IMG/VR virus record: IMGVR_UViG_3300032334_002567
Location: 310,001 to 374,000 of that record
Strand: one strand, 5' to 3'
Source of the DNA: a virus
Length of the DNA stretch: 64,000 nt
Program-made: the position numbers and the translations under genes
Notes under the pieces: model-generated
Seen by the model: the letters and a program-made list of their open reading frames with translations, nothing else
The model's database searches: none
What the model was told of the DNA's origin: nothing
Part shown: positions 1 to 7,102 of the stretch, piece by piece
How positions within the stretch are numbered: the stretch's first letter is position 1
Layout: the number at the start of each line of letters is the position of its first letter

Positions 1-1
1 C

Positions 2-226
2 AACAGTGCTTCCGGCCCTAGCTGGAATGAATGGAGCGGTGGAGATCCGGGTTCCTCGGCTTTCCTCGACATTCATGGTTGGTCTGTCGATTCGATCACG
101 GTCGGAAAGACTCTGGTTGATTATGACACTCTGCCTGAGGAAACTAAGAAAAAGATCGACGGTTTTATCGATAGCAGCTTCGATGACATCGAAGCTCAAA
201 TCTGGGCTTCAGTGAGCGATGGGTGA
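2..226 (+). CDS. C-terminal part of an acidic small protein, cut by the window edge
   Basis: This frame stays open from the first bases to a TGA at 224-226 and gives 74 residues rich in Asp, Ser and Trp, ending ASVSDG. The composition resembles the acidic small proteins that follow. The competing frame starting at base 6 gives an Arg/Ser-rich product and has no ribosome-binding site, so I prefer this one. The start lies outside the window. No family is recognised. Confidence 0.6.
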   Translation, partial: NSASGPSWNEWSGGDPGSSAFLDIHGWSVDSITVGKTLVDYDTLPEETKKKIDGFIDSSFDDIEAQIWASVSDG

Positions 227-232
227 AGGGGC

Positions 233-260
233 TTGACAAACTAATTGTACCCTGTAAAAT
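233..260 (+). promoter_or_regulatory. sigma70-like promoter merged with copy 1 of the repeated element
   Basis: TTGACA at 233-238, a 16-bp spacer and TAAAAT at 255-260. The TTGTACCCTG element lies inside the spacer and abuts the -10. It is the only one of the 33 element copies where I see a good -35. The 16-bp spacer matches the other sigma70-like promoters proposed in this window. Confidence 0.5.
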
Positions 261-285
261 GGAAGCAACACCCCCCGGAGATCCA

Positions 286-558
286 ATGATGACAAGCGTT
301 TATGCGAAGATTACTGGTCGTGGCGAGTTTCCAATGGATATGCTGCGGTATGACAGTTGCAGCCCTGCTACTGAGTCCGACAGCTATTTGATTGCTCGCA
401 CCTTTCATGACTTTGATAGGTGGGAGATTTTTGTGAAGTGCCGCCCGCTGGAGAAGAGGCGTTCTCCTTGGACGGTTGGCAGGTGGGAGAGCTTCGGTTG
501 CAAGATCGAAGAAATTGACTATCATCCGCCACTTACCCGCAACACACAGCTTGCCTAA
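286..558 (+). CDS. Small protein of unknown function (90 aa)
   Basis: The start is the first of two adjacent ATGs, six bases after the CCCCGGAG ribosome-binding site. An in-frame upstream start at 223 would translate through the promoter and the repeated element, so it is rejected. The product has mixed charge with several aromatic residues and no signal peptide or membrane segment. It lies just upstream of the tRNA. No family is recognised. Confidence 0.7.
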   Translation: MMTSVYAKITGRGEFPMDMLRYDSCSPATESDSYLIARTFHDFDRWEIFVKCRPLEKRRSPWTVGRWESFGCKIEEIDYHPPLTRNTQLA

Positions 559-564
559 GCTGTT

Positions 565-647
565 GCCGAAGTGGTGAAATTGGCATACACGCCAGACTCA
601 AAATCTGGTGCCCAAAAGGCGTGTGGGTTCGACCCCCACCTTCGGCA
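565..647 (+). tRNA. tRNA-Leu (anticodon CAA)
   Basis: The acceptor stem GCCGAAG pairs with CTTCGGC (640-646), followed by discriminator A647. The anticodon stem CCAGA/TCTGG closes a seven-base loop CTCAAAA with anticodon CAA, which reads TTG. A class II variable arm is present, and the T stem GTGGG/CCCAC has the TTCGACC loop. The 3' CCA is not encoded (ATA follows), so the end must be added by an enzyme; a nucleotidyltransferase of that family lies at 30477-31949. The gene starts seven bases after the preceding stop and is followed by a TTGTACCCTA element. Confidence 0.95.
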
Positions 648-655
648 TATTTAAA

Positions 656-777
656 TTGTACCCTAACAAAACGTTCCGATGGTGCCAACGCATTCGCTAG
701 GTGTTGGGCTTGGGTAAATGGTTGCCTTCTCAACCAGCCAACGGAACACTGATCTTAACCCCAACGGAGATAACCAA
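656..777 (+). promoter_or_regulatory. Long leader headed by a TTGTACCCTA element
   Basis: The element at 656-665 is followed by about 110 bases without a convincing gene before the CCAACGGAG site of the 778 gene, far longer than the usual 35-45 base leader. GGTTG and CAACC around 720-735 can form a short hairpin. An in-frame ATG at 718 could extend the next gene, but the conserved ribosome-binding site points to 778. Confidence 0.4.
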
Positions 778-1035
778 ATGGATAACTATGTTCATTTTGA
801 TGGTGAGTACGCTGATATTCCTGAGCTTACCCAAGGTGCTATCTTGCGGTATGTGCTTCAAAAGATTCCCCCCGGCAGTTTTCTGACGGCGGTTCTTTGC
901 AATGACCTCTATAACGCAACGGGTAGGGCAGATGCAAATAATCTGGTAGCTCTGCCTCTTATCGTGCGATGGTTTGCTAACAAGTGTCCGCATCTTTACG
1001 GTGCAGATAATATGTACAAGTACCTCGGCACCTAA
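778..1035 (+). CDS. Small protein of unknown function (85 aa)
   Basis: ATG seven bases after CAACGGAG. The product begins MDNYVHFDGEYADIPE, is weakly acidic at the N terminus and has a hydrophobic stretch (NNLVALPLIVRWFA) too polar at its edges to be a clear membrane segment. The stop is followed within ten bases by the next TTGTACCCTA element. No family is recognised. Confidence 0.7.
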   Translation: MDNYVHFDGEYADIPELTQGAILRYVLQKIPPGSFLTAVLCNDLYNATGRADANNLVALPLIVRWFANKCPHLYGADNMYKYLGT

Positions 1036-1088
1036 ATAAAAATTGTACCCTATAAAGTTGTCCTTCTAACCCCCAACGGAGCTAACTT

Positions 1089-1400
1089 ATGCGTTATGCT
1101 GATTCCCGCTGTGAGATGATCGAAACTTACCAGCCTGATCACACCTACACCTTTGTCGGCCCGTGCATCGTGACCGGCAAGGAGCAGCGTGTCACGGTCA
1201 AAGCTCCCGACCTTTTCAAGTATCGGACGGGAGCATATGTTCAGGACGCTTTCCCCTACCTTGATGCCGCTGATCGTGAGTTTCTCATGACCGGCATGAG
1301 TGCAGAAGGTTGGCTTTTGACCTTCGGTGACGGTGCGGAAGACGATGAAGATTATGAAGATGATTGGGATGATGATGGAGAGCTTGGGGATCGGGATTGA
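1089..1400 (+). CDS. Small protein with a strongly acidic tail (103 aa)
   Basis: The start follows CCCCCAACGGAGCTAACTT. Residues 1-80 look globular. The last 20 residues are almost entirely Asp and Glu, a feature shared with the products at 6420 and 1917. Acidic tails like this occur in DNA-mimic or protein-binding phage products, but that function is not shown here. The stop is directly followed by an element copy at 1402. Confidence 0.75.
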   Translation: MRYADSRCEMIETYQPDHTYTFVGPCIVTGKEQRVTVKAPDLFKYRTGAYVQDAFPYLDAADREFLMTGMSAEGWLLTFGDGAEDDEDYEDDWDDDGELGDRD

Positions 1401-1440
1401 TTTGTACCCTAACTCTAACTCTACTCCCAAAGGATTATCT

Positions 1441-1902
1441 ATGACAGTTCACGATAAGATGTGCACACCTAGTGGCTTACAGGAATTGGCAAAAGAATGG
1501 TGGGACTGTCTTGTCTCTGATGAGCTAGCTTTGAGCCTAAGTACAGCTTATATAAAAGCAACTGAAGGATTCGAACCTGAAGCGGGCTCGTTCTCTGTTC
1601 CTTGTCTATGCTCCTCCGGCACAGGCCAGATTGTTTGGTTGAAAAACAGAATCAATGATTTGAATCTATTGCCCGTAGGCGAAGCACGAATGCACGACGA
1701 TATCCCAGCTGTTACAACAGCTGTATTGCATGTAGGTTTTTTGTCTGTGTTCGAAACAGAAGAAATGGTTTGCCGATTACGCAACGAGCCTCTACGTCAA
1801 AATTGTGAAAACCCAGCAAGGTCGAAGATGTTTGCGACAGCTCAAAAGCAGGATGTGGCTCCGATAGATCGTACTGCGTCAATCGTTTCTAGATCAAATT
1901 GA
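1441..1902 (+). CDS. Protein of unknown function (153 aa)
   Basis: ATG at 1441 after CCCAAAGGATTATCT; the in-frame upstream ATGs lie inside the previous gene. It contains Cys-Leu-Cys near residue 58 and is predicted soluble. Base composition is visibly lower in G+C than in the neighbours to the right (4.4-12 kb), and genes from here to 3.3 kb use plain AGGA/GGAG sites rather than the full CCCCAACGGAG leader, so this stretch may have a different history. Confidence 0.65.
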   Translation: MTVHDKMCTPSGLQELAKEWWDCLVSDELALSLSTAYIKATEGFEPEAGSFSVPCLCSSGTGQIVWLKNRINDLNLLPVGEARMHDDIPAVTTAVLHVGFLSVFETEEMVCRLRNEPLRQNCENPARSKMFATAQKQDVAPIDRTASIVSRSN

Positions 1903-1916
1903 TTTGGGAGTATCAA

Positions 1917-2096
1917 ATGTCAATGAAAGTTTCTGAACTATCTGATTGGATCAAAACTCTTGAAAAAGATGATGTAGTCTGGATAGATGAGGGTGGACTA
2001 AACCTAGAAACTAAGGATGGAGCCTATCTGGAACTAGGCGGCAAAGTAGAGTTCTACGACGAAGATGATGACCCAAAAGGATTCTGGAGTAAATAA
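1917..2096 (+). CDS. Small acidic protein (59 aa)
   Basis: ATG eight bases after TTGGGAG; a second ATG two codons later is also possible. The sequence reads as helix then beta strands and ends in an acidic EDDDPKGFW stretch. It resembles small phage proteins of about 60 residues with the pattern SELxxWxKxL, but I cannot name a family. It sits in a run of closely spaced genes (1441-2566) with no intervening element copy. Confidence 0.65.
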   Translation: MSMKVSELSDWIKTLEKDDVVWIDEGGLNLETKDGAYLELGGKVEFYDEDDDPKGFWSK

Positions 2097-2098
2097 CA

Positions 2099-2257
2099 AT
2101 GACTAAGCCTTACTTGGTGATCAAAAACAACTGCGCCATTGGTGTTGTTTTTGCTGGGAGTGAAACCGATGCACTCGTTATCGCTTGTGAAGCATATTGC
2201 GATGGCGTGACTGTAGAGTTGAGCCGTCAAAGTGGTCTAAGATCAGTAGGAGTATAA
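2099..2257 (+). CDS. Small protein of unknown function (52 aa)
   Basis: ATG two bases after the previous stop, using GGAG at the end of the upstream gene as ribosome-binding site. It begins MTKPYLVIKNNCAIGVVFAG, a beta-rich pattern, and ends four bases before the next ATG. Tight packing on both sides supports it as a real gene of this small operon. Confidence 0.6.
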   Translation: MTKPYLVIKNNCAIGVVFAGSETDALVIACEAYCDGVTVELSRQSGLRSVGV

Positions 2258-2260
2258 CCT

Positions 2261-2566
2261 ATGGAATGGATTAGTTTTTTCGGGCCACGTCGTCCAATCA
2301 ACGGACAAAAGATTTTCTATTACGGTGAGTGCATCGGTGTTTGGAGCGGAAATTACAGCTTAGACTGGAATGATCCAGTTAGCCCCCATCGGATAATTTG
2401 TGGGGAAAAAAGCAATGATGAAGTCTTAGCCGAATATGGTTTGAACAATCTGACTATGATTGTAGACCGTATGGATGCACCGTGGTGGATGCCTGACGAG
2501 GGACAGGAAAAGCCCAAAAAGCCAGAAACCGACTACCCAAAGGATTATCCAAGTCGAGAGGGCTAA
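2261..2566 (+). CDS. DUF551-like small protein (101 aa), tentative
   Basis: Starts after TAGGAGTATAACCT. The N terminus (EWISFFGPRRPINGQKIFYYGECIG) resembles the W-x-S-x-x-x-x-P-x-x-G-x-x-V pattern of short phage proteins related to DUF551, and a WW pair occurs near residue 75. The C-terminal 25 residues are Pro/Lys/Glu-rich and probably disordered. Family assignment is tentative. Confidence 0.6.
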   Translation: MEWISFFGPRRPINGQKIFYYGECIGVWSGNYSLDWNDPVSPHRIICGEKSNDEVLAEYGLNNLTMIVDRMDAPWWMPDEGQEKPKKPETDYPKDYPSREG

Positions 2567-2654
2567 ATAAAACCATTGTACCCTAAAAGGTCGTTACCCC
2601 ATTTGCACTTGAACGACTAATTCCTAAAATCTAAAATATAAGGGGAGAATAAAA

Positions 2655-2855
2655 ATGCAAAAGTTTATTTTTACAAACGTGAAGATCGAATACTTTGATT
2701 GTGAATGCTGCAAAGGTATGAAACCACCAGCAACCACAGTTTCAGAAGGGCCATTTGAGATAATGGCTCCAATTGGCATCAAACCAGAAAACATCGTAAA
2801 TGAGTTTTTTGGCGAGCCGGGACGAGTCATTGATTTCGAATGTCAAATTACCTAA
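2655..2855 (+). CDS. Small protein of unknown function (66 aa)
   Basis: Strong AGGGGAG site eight bases before ATG. It contains CECC near residue 17, possibly metal-binding but without a second pair. Upstream, the element at 2576 is followed by a 70-base leader in which GTCGTT and AACGAC can pair. A clear terminator follows at 2879, so this gene ends a transcription unit. Confidence 0.7.
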   Translation: MQKFIFTNVKIEYFDCECCKGMKPPATTVSEGPFEIMAPIGIKPENIVNEFFGEPGRVIDFECQIT

Positions 2856-2878
2856 TTCATCATTATTGACATTCAAGC

Positions 2879-2912
2879 AGACCCTTGAGATAAATCTCAG
2901 GGGTCTATTTTT
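2879..2912 (+). terminator. Rho-independent terminator
   Basis: A 12-bp stem (AGACCCTTGAGA with TCTCAGGGGTCT, one G-T pair) closes a TAAA loop and is followed by ATTTTTATTT. It is immediately followed by a TTGTACCCTA element at 2915, so termination and re-initiation are placed back to back. Confidence 0.85.
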
Positions 2913-2935
2913 ATTTGTACCCTAAGGAGAATATC

Positions 2936-3229
2936 ATGTACAAACTATTTATCGATGATGTTCGTGACGCCCCGGATAGCCTCTGGACGGTGTGCAGATC
3001 ATCACATCAGGCTATTGAGCATATCAAGATTTATGGTATGCCAGCCCTTATCAGCTTTGACCATGACTTGGGCGGAGAAGACACCACCATGCTTTTCCTC
3101 CGTAGACTTGTGAACGAGCTTTGGGACGGTAAAACACCACCACCCAATTACAGAGTTCATTCTGCGAATCCTGTTGGCAGCGAAAATATCAAAAGCTTTA
3201 TGGAGAGTTGGAAAAAGTCGATTGAATAA
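2936..3229 (+). CDS. Cyclic-phosphate-processing receiver-domain protein (cREC-like)
   Basis: The 97-residue product begins MYKLFIDDVRDAP and continues with a central SFDHDLGG motif, the pattern of the small receiver-like family named cyclic-phosphate-processing receiver domain (cREC), common in phages. The acidic pair D7-D8 and the DHDLG motif would form the metal-binding site. In that family the proposed substrates are cyclic phosphate RNA ends; the function here is inferred from family only. The start follows CTAAGGAGAATATC, where the element itself abuts the ribosome-binding site. Confidence 0.7.
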   Translation: MYKLFIDDVRDAPDSLWTVCRSSHQAIEHIKIYGMPALISFDHDLGGEDTTMLFLRRLVNELWDGKTPPPNYRVHSANPVGSENIKSFMESWKKSIE

Positions 3230-3246
3230 ACTCTAAGGAGAGAGAA

Positions 3247-3330
3247 ATGTCTAAGTTGACTCTTGGCGATAAGATTCTTTTCACTGCGTGTTTTATTGCT
3301 GGCTGTTTTGTTGTTTATCTAATCAACTAA
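3247..3330 (+). CDS. 27-residue single-pass membrane microprotein
   Basis: AAGGAGAGAGAA precedes the ATG. The product is MSKLTLGD followed by a hydrophobic segment (ILFTACFIAGCFVVYLI) reaching nearly to the stop. It lies eight bases before the next start. Short membrane peptides of this kind recur in this window (11483, 12978, 5616). Confidence 0.6.
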   Translation: MSKLTLGDKILFTACFIAGCFVVYLIN

Positions 3331-3338
3331 GGAATAAA

Positions 3339-3605
3339 ATGACTGAGCTTTTTACCGACATTGCTATTGTTGTTATGTATCTTGGAACTGCTTTGGCGCT
3401 TTGTGCATTTGTTGGAATTGTTCTTCGGGTTGGTGATTTGGGATTTTGGTGCTTTGGGAAACTTGACGAATATCTGCAAGATAGGCATTTTGAGAAGCTC
3501 AGGAAGTCTTGGGAAAAGAATTGTACCCTAAAAGATTGTTCTAAACCCCAACGGAGTTCTTATGTCAATTCATATAACCAACTTTGTTCGACGCCAGACT
3601 GCTGA
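3339..3605 (+). CDS. Small membrane protein whose reading frame runs through an element copy
   Basis: AAGGAATAAA precedes the ATG. Residues 6-30 form one membrane segment, followed by a charged helix (DRHFEKLRKSWEKN). The frame then continues through the TTGTACCCTA element at 3521 and the leader of the next gene, overlapping it by 44 bases. Elsewhere the element follows the stop codon, so the last 27 residues may be a recent extension caused by stop-codon loss. Confidence 0.6.
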   Translation: MTELFTDIAIVVMYLGTALALCAFVGIVLRVGDLGFWCFGKLDEYLQDRHFEKLRKSWEKNCTLKDCSKPQRSSYVNSYNQLCSTPDC

Positions 3606-4119
3606 AAGCCATTTCTCGCATTGGACGATCAGTGACGAGGAACTTATCTTTTGTGTTAGCCAGAACATGGACAGGGCTCATAAGGGATACCGGGATGGAG
3701 TTATTCTTGTCCCGATTAGTCCCGAAGGCTTTTTCAGTGCTGTGGCTGAATTGCAGATCAATGACACTCTGAATGGTTCTTTTTCTTGCCGTCGAGCTGG
3801 CGAGGAACCACGAAAAAGTGTCTTTATGATTGGTGAGAAGGTTCCCGCCCAAACAGTCTGGGTTGTTTTATACGCTCATCACGTTCTTGCTGAAAAGAAT
3901 GAAAACGAGAGCGATGCCGATTATGAAATTGTGAGCATCAACACCAGTCCTAGTGTTGATCAAAAGCCTGCTCCTATGCCGCCGGAAACGCTTATTGCTA
4001 ATCACTTTGAGCTTTCTGGGGGAACTGCAACAAATATGACCGATAGCGAGTTTGTTGCATCGCTGCGTGAAAGTGTGATGTATTGGAAAGATAAAGTTCA
4101 GGTTCAGCCTAACCTCTAA
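3562..4119 (+). CDS. DUF3228-like protein (185 aa)
   Basis: The start follows CCCCAACGGAGTTCTT. The protein has the layout I associate with DUF3228: an FVR start, a GYRDGVILVPI segment near residue 47, a GEEPRKS segment, then VVLYAHHVL and a C-terminal PMPPETLIANHFELSGGT stretch. That family is of unknown function and occurs in proteobacteria and phages. It is soluble and not cysteine-rich. The assignment rests on remembered motifs, so it is moderate. Confidence 0.65.
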   Translation: MSIHITNFVRRQTAESHFSHWTISDEELIFCVSQNMDRAHKGYRDGVILVPISPEGFFSAVAELQINDTLNGSFSCRRAGEEPRKSVFMIGEKVPAQTVWVVLYAHHVLAEKNENESDADYEIVSINTSPSVDQKPAPMPPETLIANHFELSGGTATNMTDSEFVASLRESVMYWKDKVQVQPNL

Positions 4120-4128
4120 AGGAATAAC

Positions 4129-4401
4129 ATGAGAAGCACAACATTGCCTCTTTTTGAAAAGTGGTACGCAACAGCAACACCAGAGCAAATTGAGTTTGTT
4201 GATCAGGTTTATGCTATTTGTGAAGAAAACTACGAAAAGGGTGGAGATAGAATTGTTGAGTGCTATGGGCCAGAGGAAATCATCGAAGATTTCAATACAA
4301 TAGCTGAAGTTCGAGAGCACTGCAATTTGATGGTTGAGCAAGAGCTAAATGCCCGTTGGGGCGAAGATGATGACCCAGAGTTGAGTCGTGGCAAGTGGTG
4401 A
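4129..4401 (+). CDS. Small acidic protein (90 aa)
   Basis: Follows the 3562 gene by nine bases with an AAAGGAATAAC site, so it is probably co-transcribed. It is mostly helical and Glu-rich, with WYATATPEQIEFVDQVYAI near the N terminus. No recognised family. Confidence 0.65.
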   Translation: MRSTTLPLFEKWYATATPEQIEFVDQVYAICEENYEKGGDRIVECYGPEEIIEDFNTIAEVREHCNLMVEQELNARWGEDDDPELSRGKW

Positions 4402-4459
4402 GTTCTAAATAAATTGTACCCTAACAGGTTGTTCCGAATCACCCCTAACGGAGACAATC

Positions 4460-5023
4460 ATGTCTTACGAGAACGCTCCCCAGACGATTATGCTGGCGAC
4501 CAATTGCTGCTGCTGTGGTCGTCCGCTTTGCGATGCCATCTCTGTTGAGCTTGGTATCGGCCCGGAGTGCCGTGGTGGAAACAACGGTACTCTGACCGAG
4601 GAGCAGCGGCGTGAGTGCAACCAGCTTACACATGCTGCTGCCCTTGCGGCTCAGGAAGGAAAGATCGAAAACGTCCGATGGTGTTCGGAAGCTATTCGTG
4701 AGCTTGGCTTGCCAGAGCTTGCGGATAAGGTGGCTCACCGCTTTGTGAATGCAGAGCGGACGGCGAAGATCACCATTCGGATGGAGGACGGTATGCTCCT
4801 CGTCACTACGCCTTACAAGCGTTCGATGAAGGATGAGTTTACCGCCGCTTGGCGTAATGTCCCCGGTCGGCGGTGGGTTAGCCGGAAGCGGTGCAATGCG
4901 GTGCCTGTGAGCAGCAAGCCCCACTTGTGGGCTTTGCTCAAGCGGTTCTTCCCCGGCGAGTTCGGCATGGGCCCGAATGGGGTGTTCAGGGTTCCTGCCG
5001 AAAGCAAGAACGCCGCCGCATAG
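4460..5023 (+). CDS. Cysteine-rich (DUF6011-like) protein (187 aa)
   Basis: After the element at 4414 and CCCCTAACGGAG. Residues 15-40 contain CCCCGRPLCD and a GIGPECR motif, the pattern of DUF6011-like zinc-binding phage proteins (C-x-x-CGRxL...GxGPxC). The C-terminal part (from about residue 100) carries beta strands and the motif VPGRRWVSRKR, also seen in SNF2/HARP-associated domains. A role in DNA or RNA binding is inferred. A strong hairpin follows the stop by five bases. Confidence 0.7.
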   Translation: MSYENAPQTIMLATNCCCCGRPLCDAISVELGIGPECRGGNNGTLTEEQRRECNQLTHAAALAAQEGKIENVRWCSEAIRELGLPELADKVAHRFVNAERTAKITIRMEDGMLLVTTPYKRSMKDEFTAAWRNVPGRRWVSRKRCNAVPVSSKPHLWALLKRFFPGEFGMGPNGVFRVPAESKNAAA

Positions 5024-5027
5024 CATC

Positions 5028-5068
5028 CAAACGGGGCGGGAGTGAAAATAATCCTCCCGCCCCGTTTG
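5028..5068 (+). terminator. 15-bp perfect G+C-rich hairpin
   Basis: CAAACGGGGCGGGAG (5028-5042) pairs without mismatch with 5054-5068, leaving an 11-base loop. There is no proper T run, so it may act as an mRNA-stabilising 3' end or a factor-dependent stop rather than a classical intrinsic terminator. The same type of hairpin follows four other genes here. Confidence 0.65.
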
Positions 5069-5107
5069 TGATAAGTGATAAATCCCTTTACTCTTCTTTT
5101 GTGAATA

Positions 5108-5281
5108 ATGGAAAATATAAATTCTGTAGATACGATCAAAGAAATTGCAAGCCGTTTTTCTTGTATTCCCTTGAATGATATGACTTTTGCCGAAAAGGAC
5201 GTAGCAAATCTTTTGCTTGAAAAAGGATTTCTAACAATCGGTATAGATCATTGCGGTAAAAGAGTTTTTCATACTCTATAA
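5108..5281 (+). CDS. Small protein of unknown function (57 aa)
   Basis: The ATG has only a weak purine stretch upstream, and the region is A+T-rich compared with its neighbours. The product is helical (SVDTIKEIASRF...EKDVANLLLEKGF) and resembles a small winged-helix, but is too short to be sure. The stop lies just before the element at 5287. Confidence 0.5.
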   Translation: MENINSVDTIKEIASRFSCIPLNDMTFAEKDVANLLLEKGFLTIGIDHCGKRVFHTL

Positions 5282-5329
5282 AATAATTGTACCCTAGAAA
5301 GTTGTTCGATCCCACTCAAAGGAGTTGAC

Positions 5330-5455
5330 ATGGATCCCAACTACGACTTCTTTCTGGACTTCACGCAGGACTTGCAGAACGACGCAGAGTATAACGCTTG
5401 GCTCGACGAGCAGGAGCTTTACTCGCAACAGCAGGAAATGCCCGAAGACTTCTAA
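5330..5455 (+). CDS. 41-residue acidic protein
   Basis: AAAGGAGTTGAC precedes the ATG, after a standard element and leader at 5287. The product is Asp/Glu/Gln-rich (MDPNYDFFLDFTQ start) and predicted helical. It is followed by a non-coding stretch that retains a ribosome-binding-site-like CCAACGGAG. Confidence 0.65.
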   Translation: MDPNYDFFLDFTQDLQNDAEYNAWLDEQELYSQQQEMPEDF

Positions 5456-5466
5456 TTTCCTTCTAA

Positions 5467-5567
5467 CCAACGGAGCTTTACCAGTGGTGTAAATACGAGG
5501 TTTTGGCGACAAGAGCCTCATCCAAGTCGCCCTAGGGCAGTCAGGCCACTGTCCTAGATTGTTTTTA
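5467..5567 (+). ncRNA. Candidate structured RNA with pseudoknot-capable stems
   Basis: After a CCAACGGAG site the only frame is GTG-GTG-TAA, so no protein is made. GGCGAC (5505-5510) pairs with GTCGCC (5526-5531), GAGG (5497-5500) could pair into its loop with CCTC (5516-5519) as an H-type pseudoknot, and CTAGGGCAGT (5532-5541) pairs with 5548-5557, followed by ATTGTTTTTA like a terminator. It may be a small RNA, or the remains of a lost gene. Confidence 0.4.
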
Positions 5568-5615
5568 TTGTACCCTAGTAAGTTGTTCAATCCCAACCAT
5601 CAACCGGAGCTAACC

Positions 5616-5771
5616 ATGACCAGCTTTCTTCTGACTGTGAGCAGCTTTCTCGTTTCTGCCGCCCAAACGCCCTATCTGGACGGCTACTTTGCTGGTGCTG
5701 TGGCTATCGCCGTAACGATTGCGGTGAATGCTATTGTCATTGACTGCATCTACCGCTTCGGTACAAAGTAA
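5616..5771 (+). CDS. Small membrane protein (51 aa)
   Basis: CAACCGGAGCTAACC precedes the ATG. Two hydrophobic stretches (residues 3-16 and about 25-46) flank a short polar turn (TPYLDGY), suggesting a hairpin in the inner membrane or a signal sequence plus one anchor. It has its own element and leader at 5568. No family is recognised. Confidence 0.65.
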   Translation: MTSFLLTVSSFLVSAAQTPYLDGYFAGAVAIAVTIAVNAIVIDCIYRFGTK

Positions 5772-5819
5772 TTTGTACCCTATAGAAGTGTTCAATCCTA
5801 ACCCCAACGGAGTTTCACG

Positions 5820-6164
5820 ATGAAGTGCATTAGCAATACTTTGGTGATTACTGCCGATATTTGGGAAGATCCGGGTGACTACCCTAATTCCCTTGCCGGT
5901 GGCCCGCTTCCCAGCCACTCTTACATTGAATCCAGCGGTGAACTGGTGCTGGAAGCTGAGAATAACGAGGAACTCGAAAGTTTCGACGCCCTAAACGATT
6001 GGTTCTCTGACTGGATTCATTGTGGTGCAGAGGCCAGCACTATAGGTGCATACGTTGATGTCCCCAGTTATTGGCATATTGACTGGGAGTTCAAAGTGGA
6101 GGGAAACATTCTCACCGTGACGGTCGGTGATGATTGTGAAGCTAACGAGCCAGATTATGATTAA
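5820..6164 (+). CDS. Acidic protein of unknown function (114 aa)
   Basis: Standard element at 5773 and CCCCAACGGAG leader. Beta-rich with a very acidic composition; the C terminus reads VTVGDDCEANEPDYD. The stop runs directly into the next element at 6165. No motif is recognised. Confidence 0.7.
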   Translation: MKCISNTLVITADIWEDPGDYPNSLAGGPLPSHSYIESSGELVLEAENNEELESFDALNDWFSDWIHCGAEASTIGAYVDVPSYWHIDWEFKVEGNILTVTVGDDCEANEPDYD

Positions 6165-6211
6165 TTGTACCCTAACAGGTTGTTCTGATTTCCTCTAAAA
6201 CGGAGAGACAA

Positions 6212-6370
6212 ATGAACTGTTGGAAAAAGGCGTGGAATTGCTGCCTCAAAAACAAGGGCAGTGCAAAGGGCCGCAAAGAACTCAAGCGGGCCAACCATCG
6301 TGCCAACCGCCGTGTCGGTAAGAAGCTGGATAATGTTCACATTCGTCTGAACGGCTGGGACGTTATCTAA
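6212..6370 (+). CDS. 52-residue highly basic protein
   Basis: AACGGAGAGACAA precedes the ATG. About a third of the residues are Lys or Arg (KGRKELKRANHRANRRVGKKL), unlike its acidic neighbours, so nucleic-acid binding is likely. Cys-Cys at residues 10-11 follows an aromatic N terminus. No family is recognised. Confidence 0.65.
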   Translation: MNCWKKAWNCCLKNKGSAKGRKELKRANHRANRRVGKKLDNVHIRLNGWDVI

Positions 6371-6419
6371 AATTGTACCCTAACAAGTTGTTCGATCCTC
6401 ACCCCAACGGAGAATGACC

Positions 6420-6728
6420 ATGGCAATGTGCGAAGACTTCCCTTGTTGCGGACACGAGCCGGGATGCTGCCCCCGGTTCGATGAGAGCGGTCGGCAGTTG
6501 GATATGGTCTGCACTTGCGGTGCCAGACTGCCGGTTCACAATCGGTACAGTATTTGCGACCGTTGCCTTCGCATGGACGAAGACGGTTGCTATGACGACG
6601 ATTGTGAAACCTACGATGACGATGACTGCGAGGAAGACGACTGTGACGATGCCGATTGCGGTATCGAAGATCAGTTCCTCGACAGTTTCATGGAAGACCG
6701 CCTCAGTGGCGGCTTTTGTGAAGAATGA
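6420..6728 (+). CDS. Cysteine-rich, acidic-tailed protein (102 aa)
   Basis: I chose the ATG at 6420 because the one at 6414 lies only one base after GGAG; the same GGAGAATGA spacing occurs at 7625 and 9466. Residues 4-45 hold several Cys pairs (CCGHEPGCC, CTCGA, CDRC) compatible with one or two zinc sites, followed by an Asp/Cys-rich tail (YDDDDCEEDDCDDADC). Confidence 0.7.
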   Translation: MAMCEDFPCCGHEPGCCPRFDESGRQLDMVCTCGARLPVHNRYSICDRCLRMDEDGCYDDDCETYDDDDCEEDDCDDADCGIEDQFLDSFMEDRLSGGFCEE

Positions 6729-6731
6729 AAC

Positions 6732-6776
6732 ACGGTTGCCGGGGCGGGTTGAGACTAACTCCCCGCCCCGGCCCGT
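6732..6776 (+). terminator. G+C-rich hairpin after the 6420 gene
   Basis: GCCGGGGCGGG (6738-6748) pairs perfectly with 6762-6772, and ACGG with CCGT extends the base across a two-base bulge. It lacks a T run. Near-identical hairpins stand at 9699 and 11947, including the flanking CACGGTTGCC, so this is a repeated unit. Confidence 0.6.
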
Positions 6777-6803
6777 TGGGGCTTTCAAACAAGGAGACAA
6801 GTA

Positions 6804-7019
6804 ATGTCTGTATATTTCAACAAGCAAATGGCTAATCTTATCAACGTCTATGTCAAGTGTCCTACCAGTGGTCGAACGCTGGACGCAGATAGGCACGATG
6901 ACAAAGTATTGTGCAACTGCCCAGAGGCTATGAGCCGGGGCGGTACCCATATTGTTTCAAAGTGTGAACCGTCAACGGTCGAACAGTTCATGGTAGAAAA
7001 CAATTTTACAGAGAACTAA
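6804..7019 (+). CDS. Small protein with spaced cysteines (71 aa)
   Basis: CAAGGAGACAAGTA precedes the ATG. No element copy lies between this gene and the preceding one, so it depends on read-through past the hairpin or on an unseen promoter. Single cysteines (VKCPTSGRT, CNCPEA, SKCEPS) resemble a Zn-ribbon with the spacing C-x18-C-x-C-x14-C. No family name is offered. Confidence 0.6.
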   Translation: MSVYFNKQMANLINVYVKCPTSGRTLDADRHDDKVLCNCPEAMSRGGTHIVSKCEPSTVEQFMVENNFTEN

Positions 7020-7028
7020 AACCCACCT

Positions 7029-7066
7029 TAGGGTACAAATAAAGTAATTAAAATAATTGTACCCTA
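7029..7066. repeat. Facing pair of elements (inverted 7029-7038, forward 7057-7066)
   Basis: TAGGGTACAA and TTGTACCCTA form a perfect 10-bp inverted repeat separated by 18 A+T-rich bases. In DNA this could be a two-site operator or divergent promoter pair; in read-through RNA it would form a hairpin. Confidence 0.7.
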
Positions 7067-7102
7067 GAAAAGTGTTCGATAACCCCCAACGGAGAATCCC
7101 TC

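Noticed and set aside
6-215. 69-residue Arg/Ser-rich frame at the left edge
   Set aside because: The frame ending at 226 has normal phage composition and the right relation to the downstream gene.
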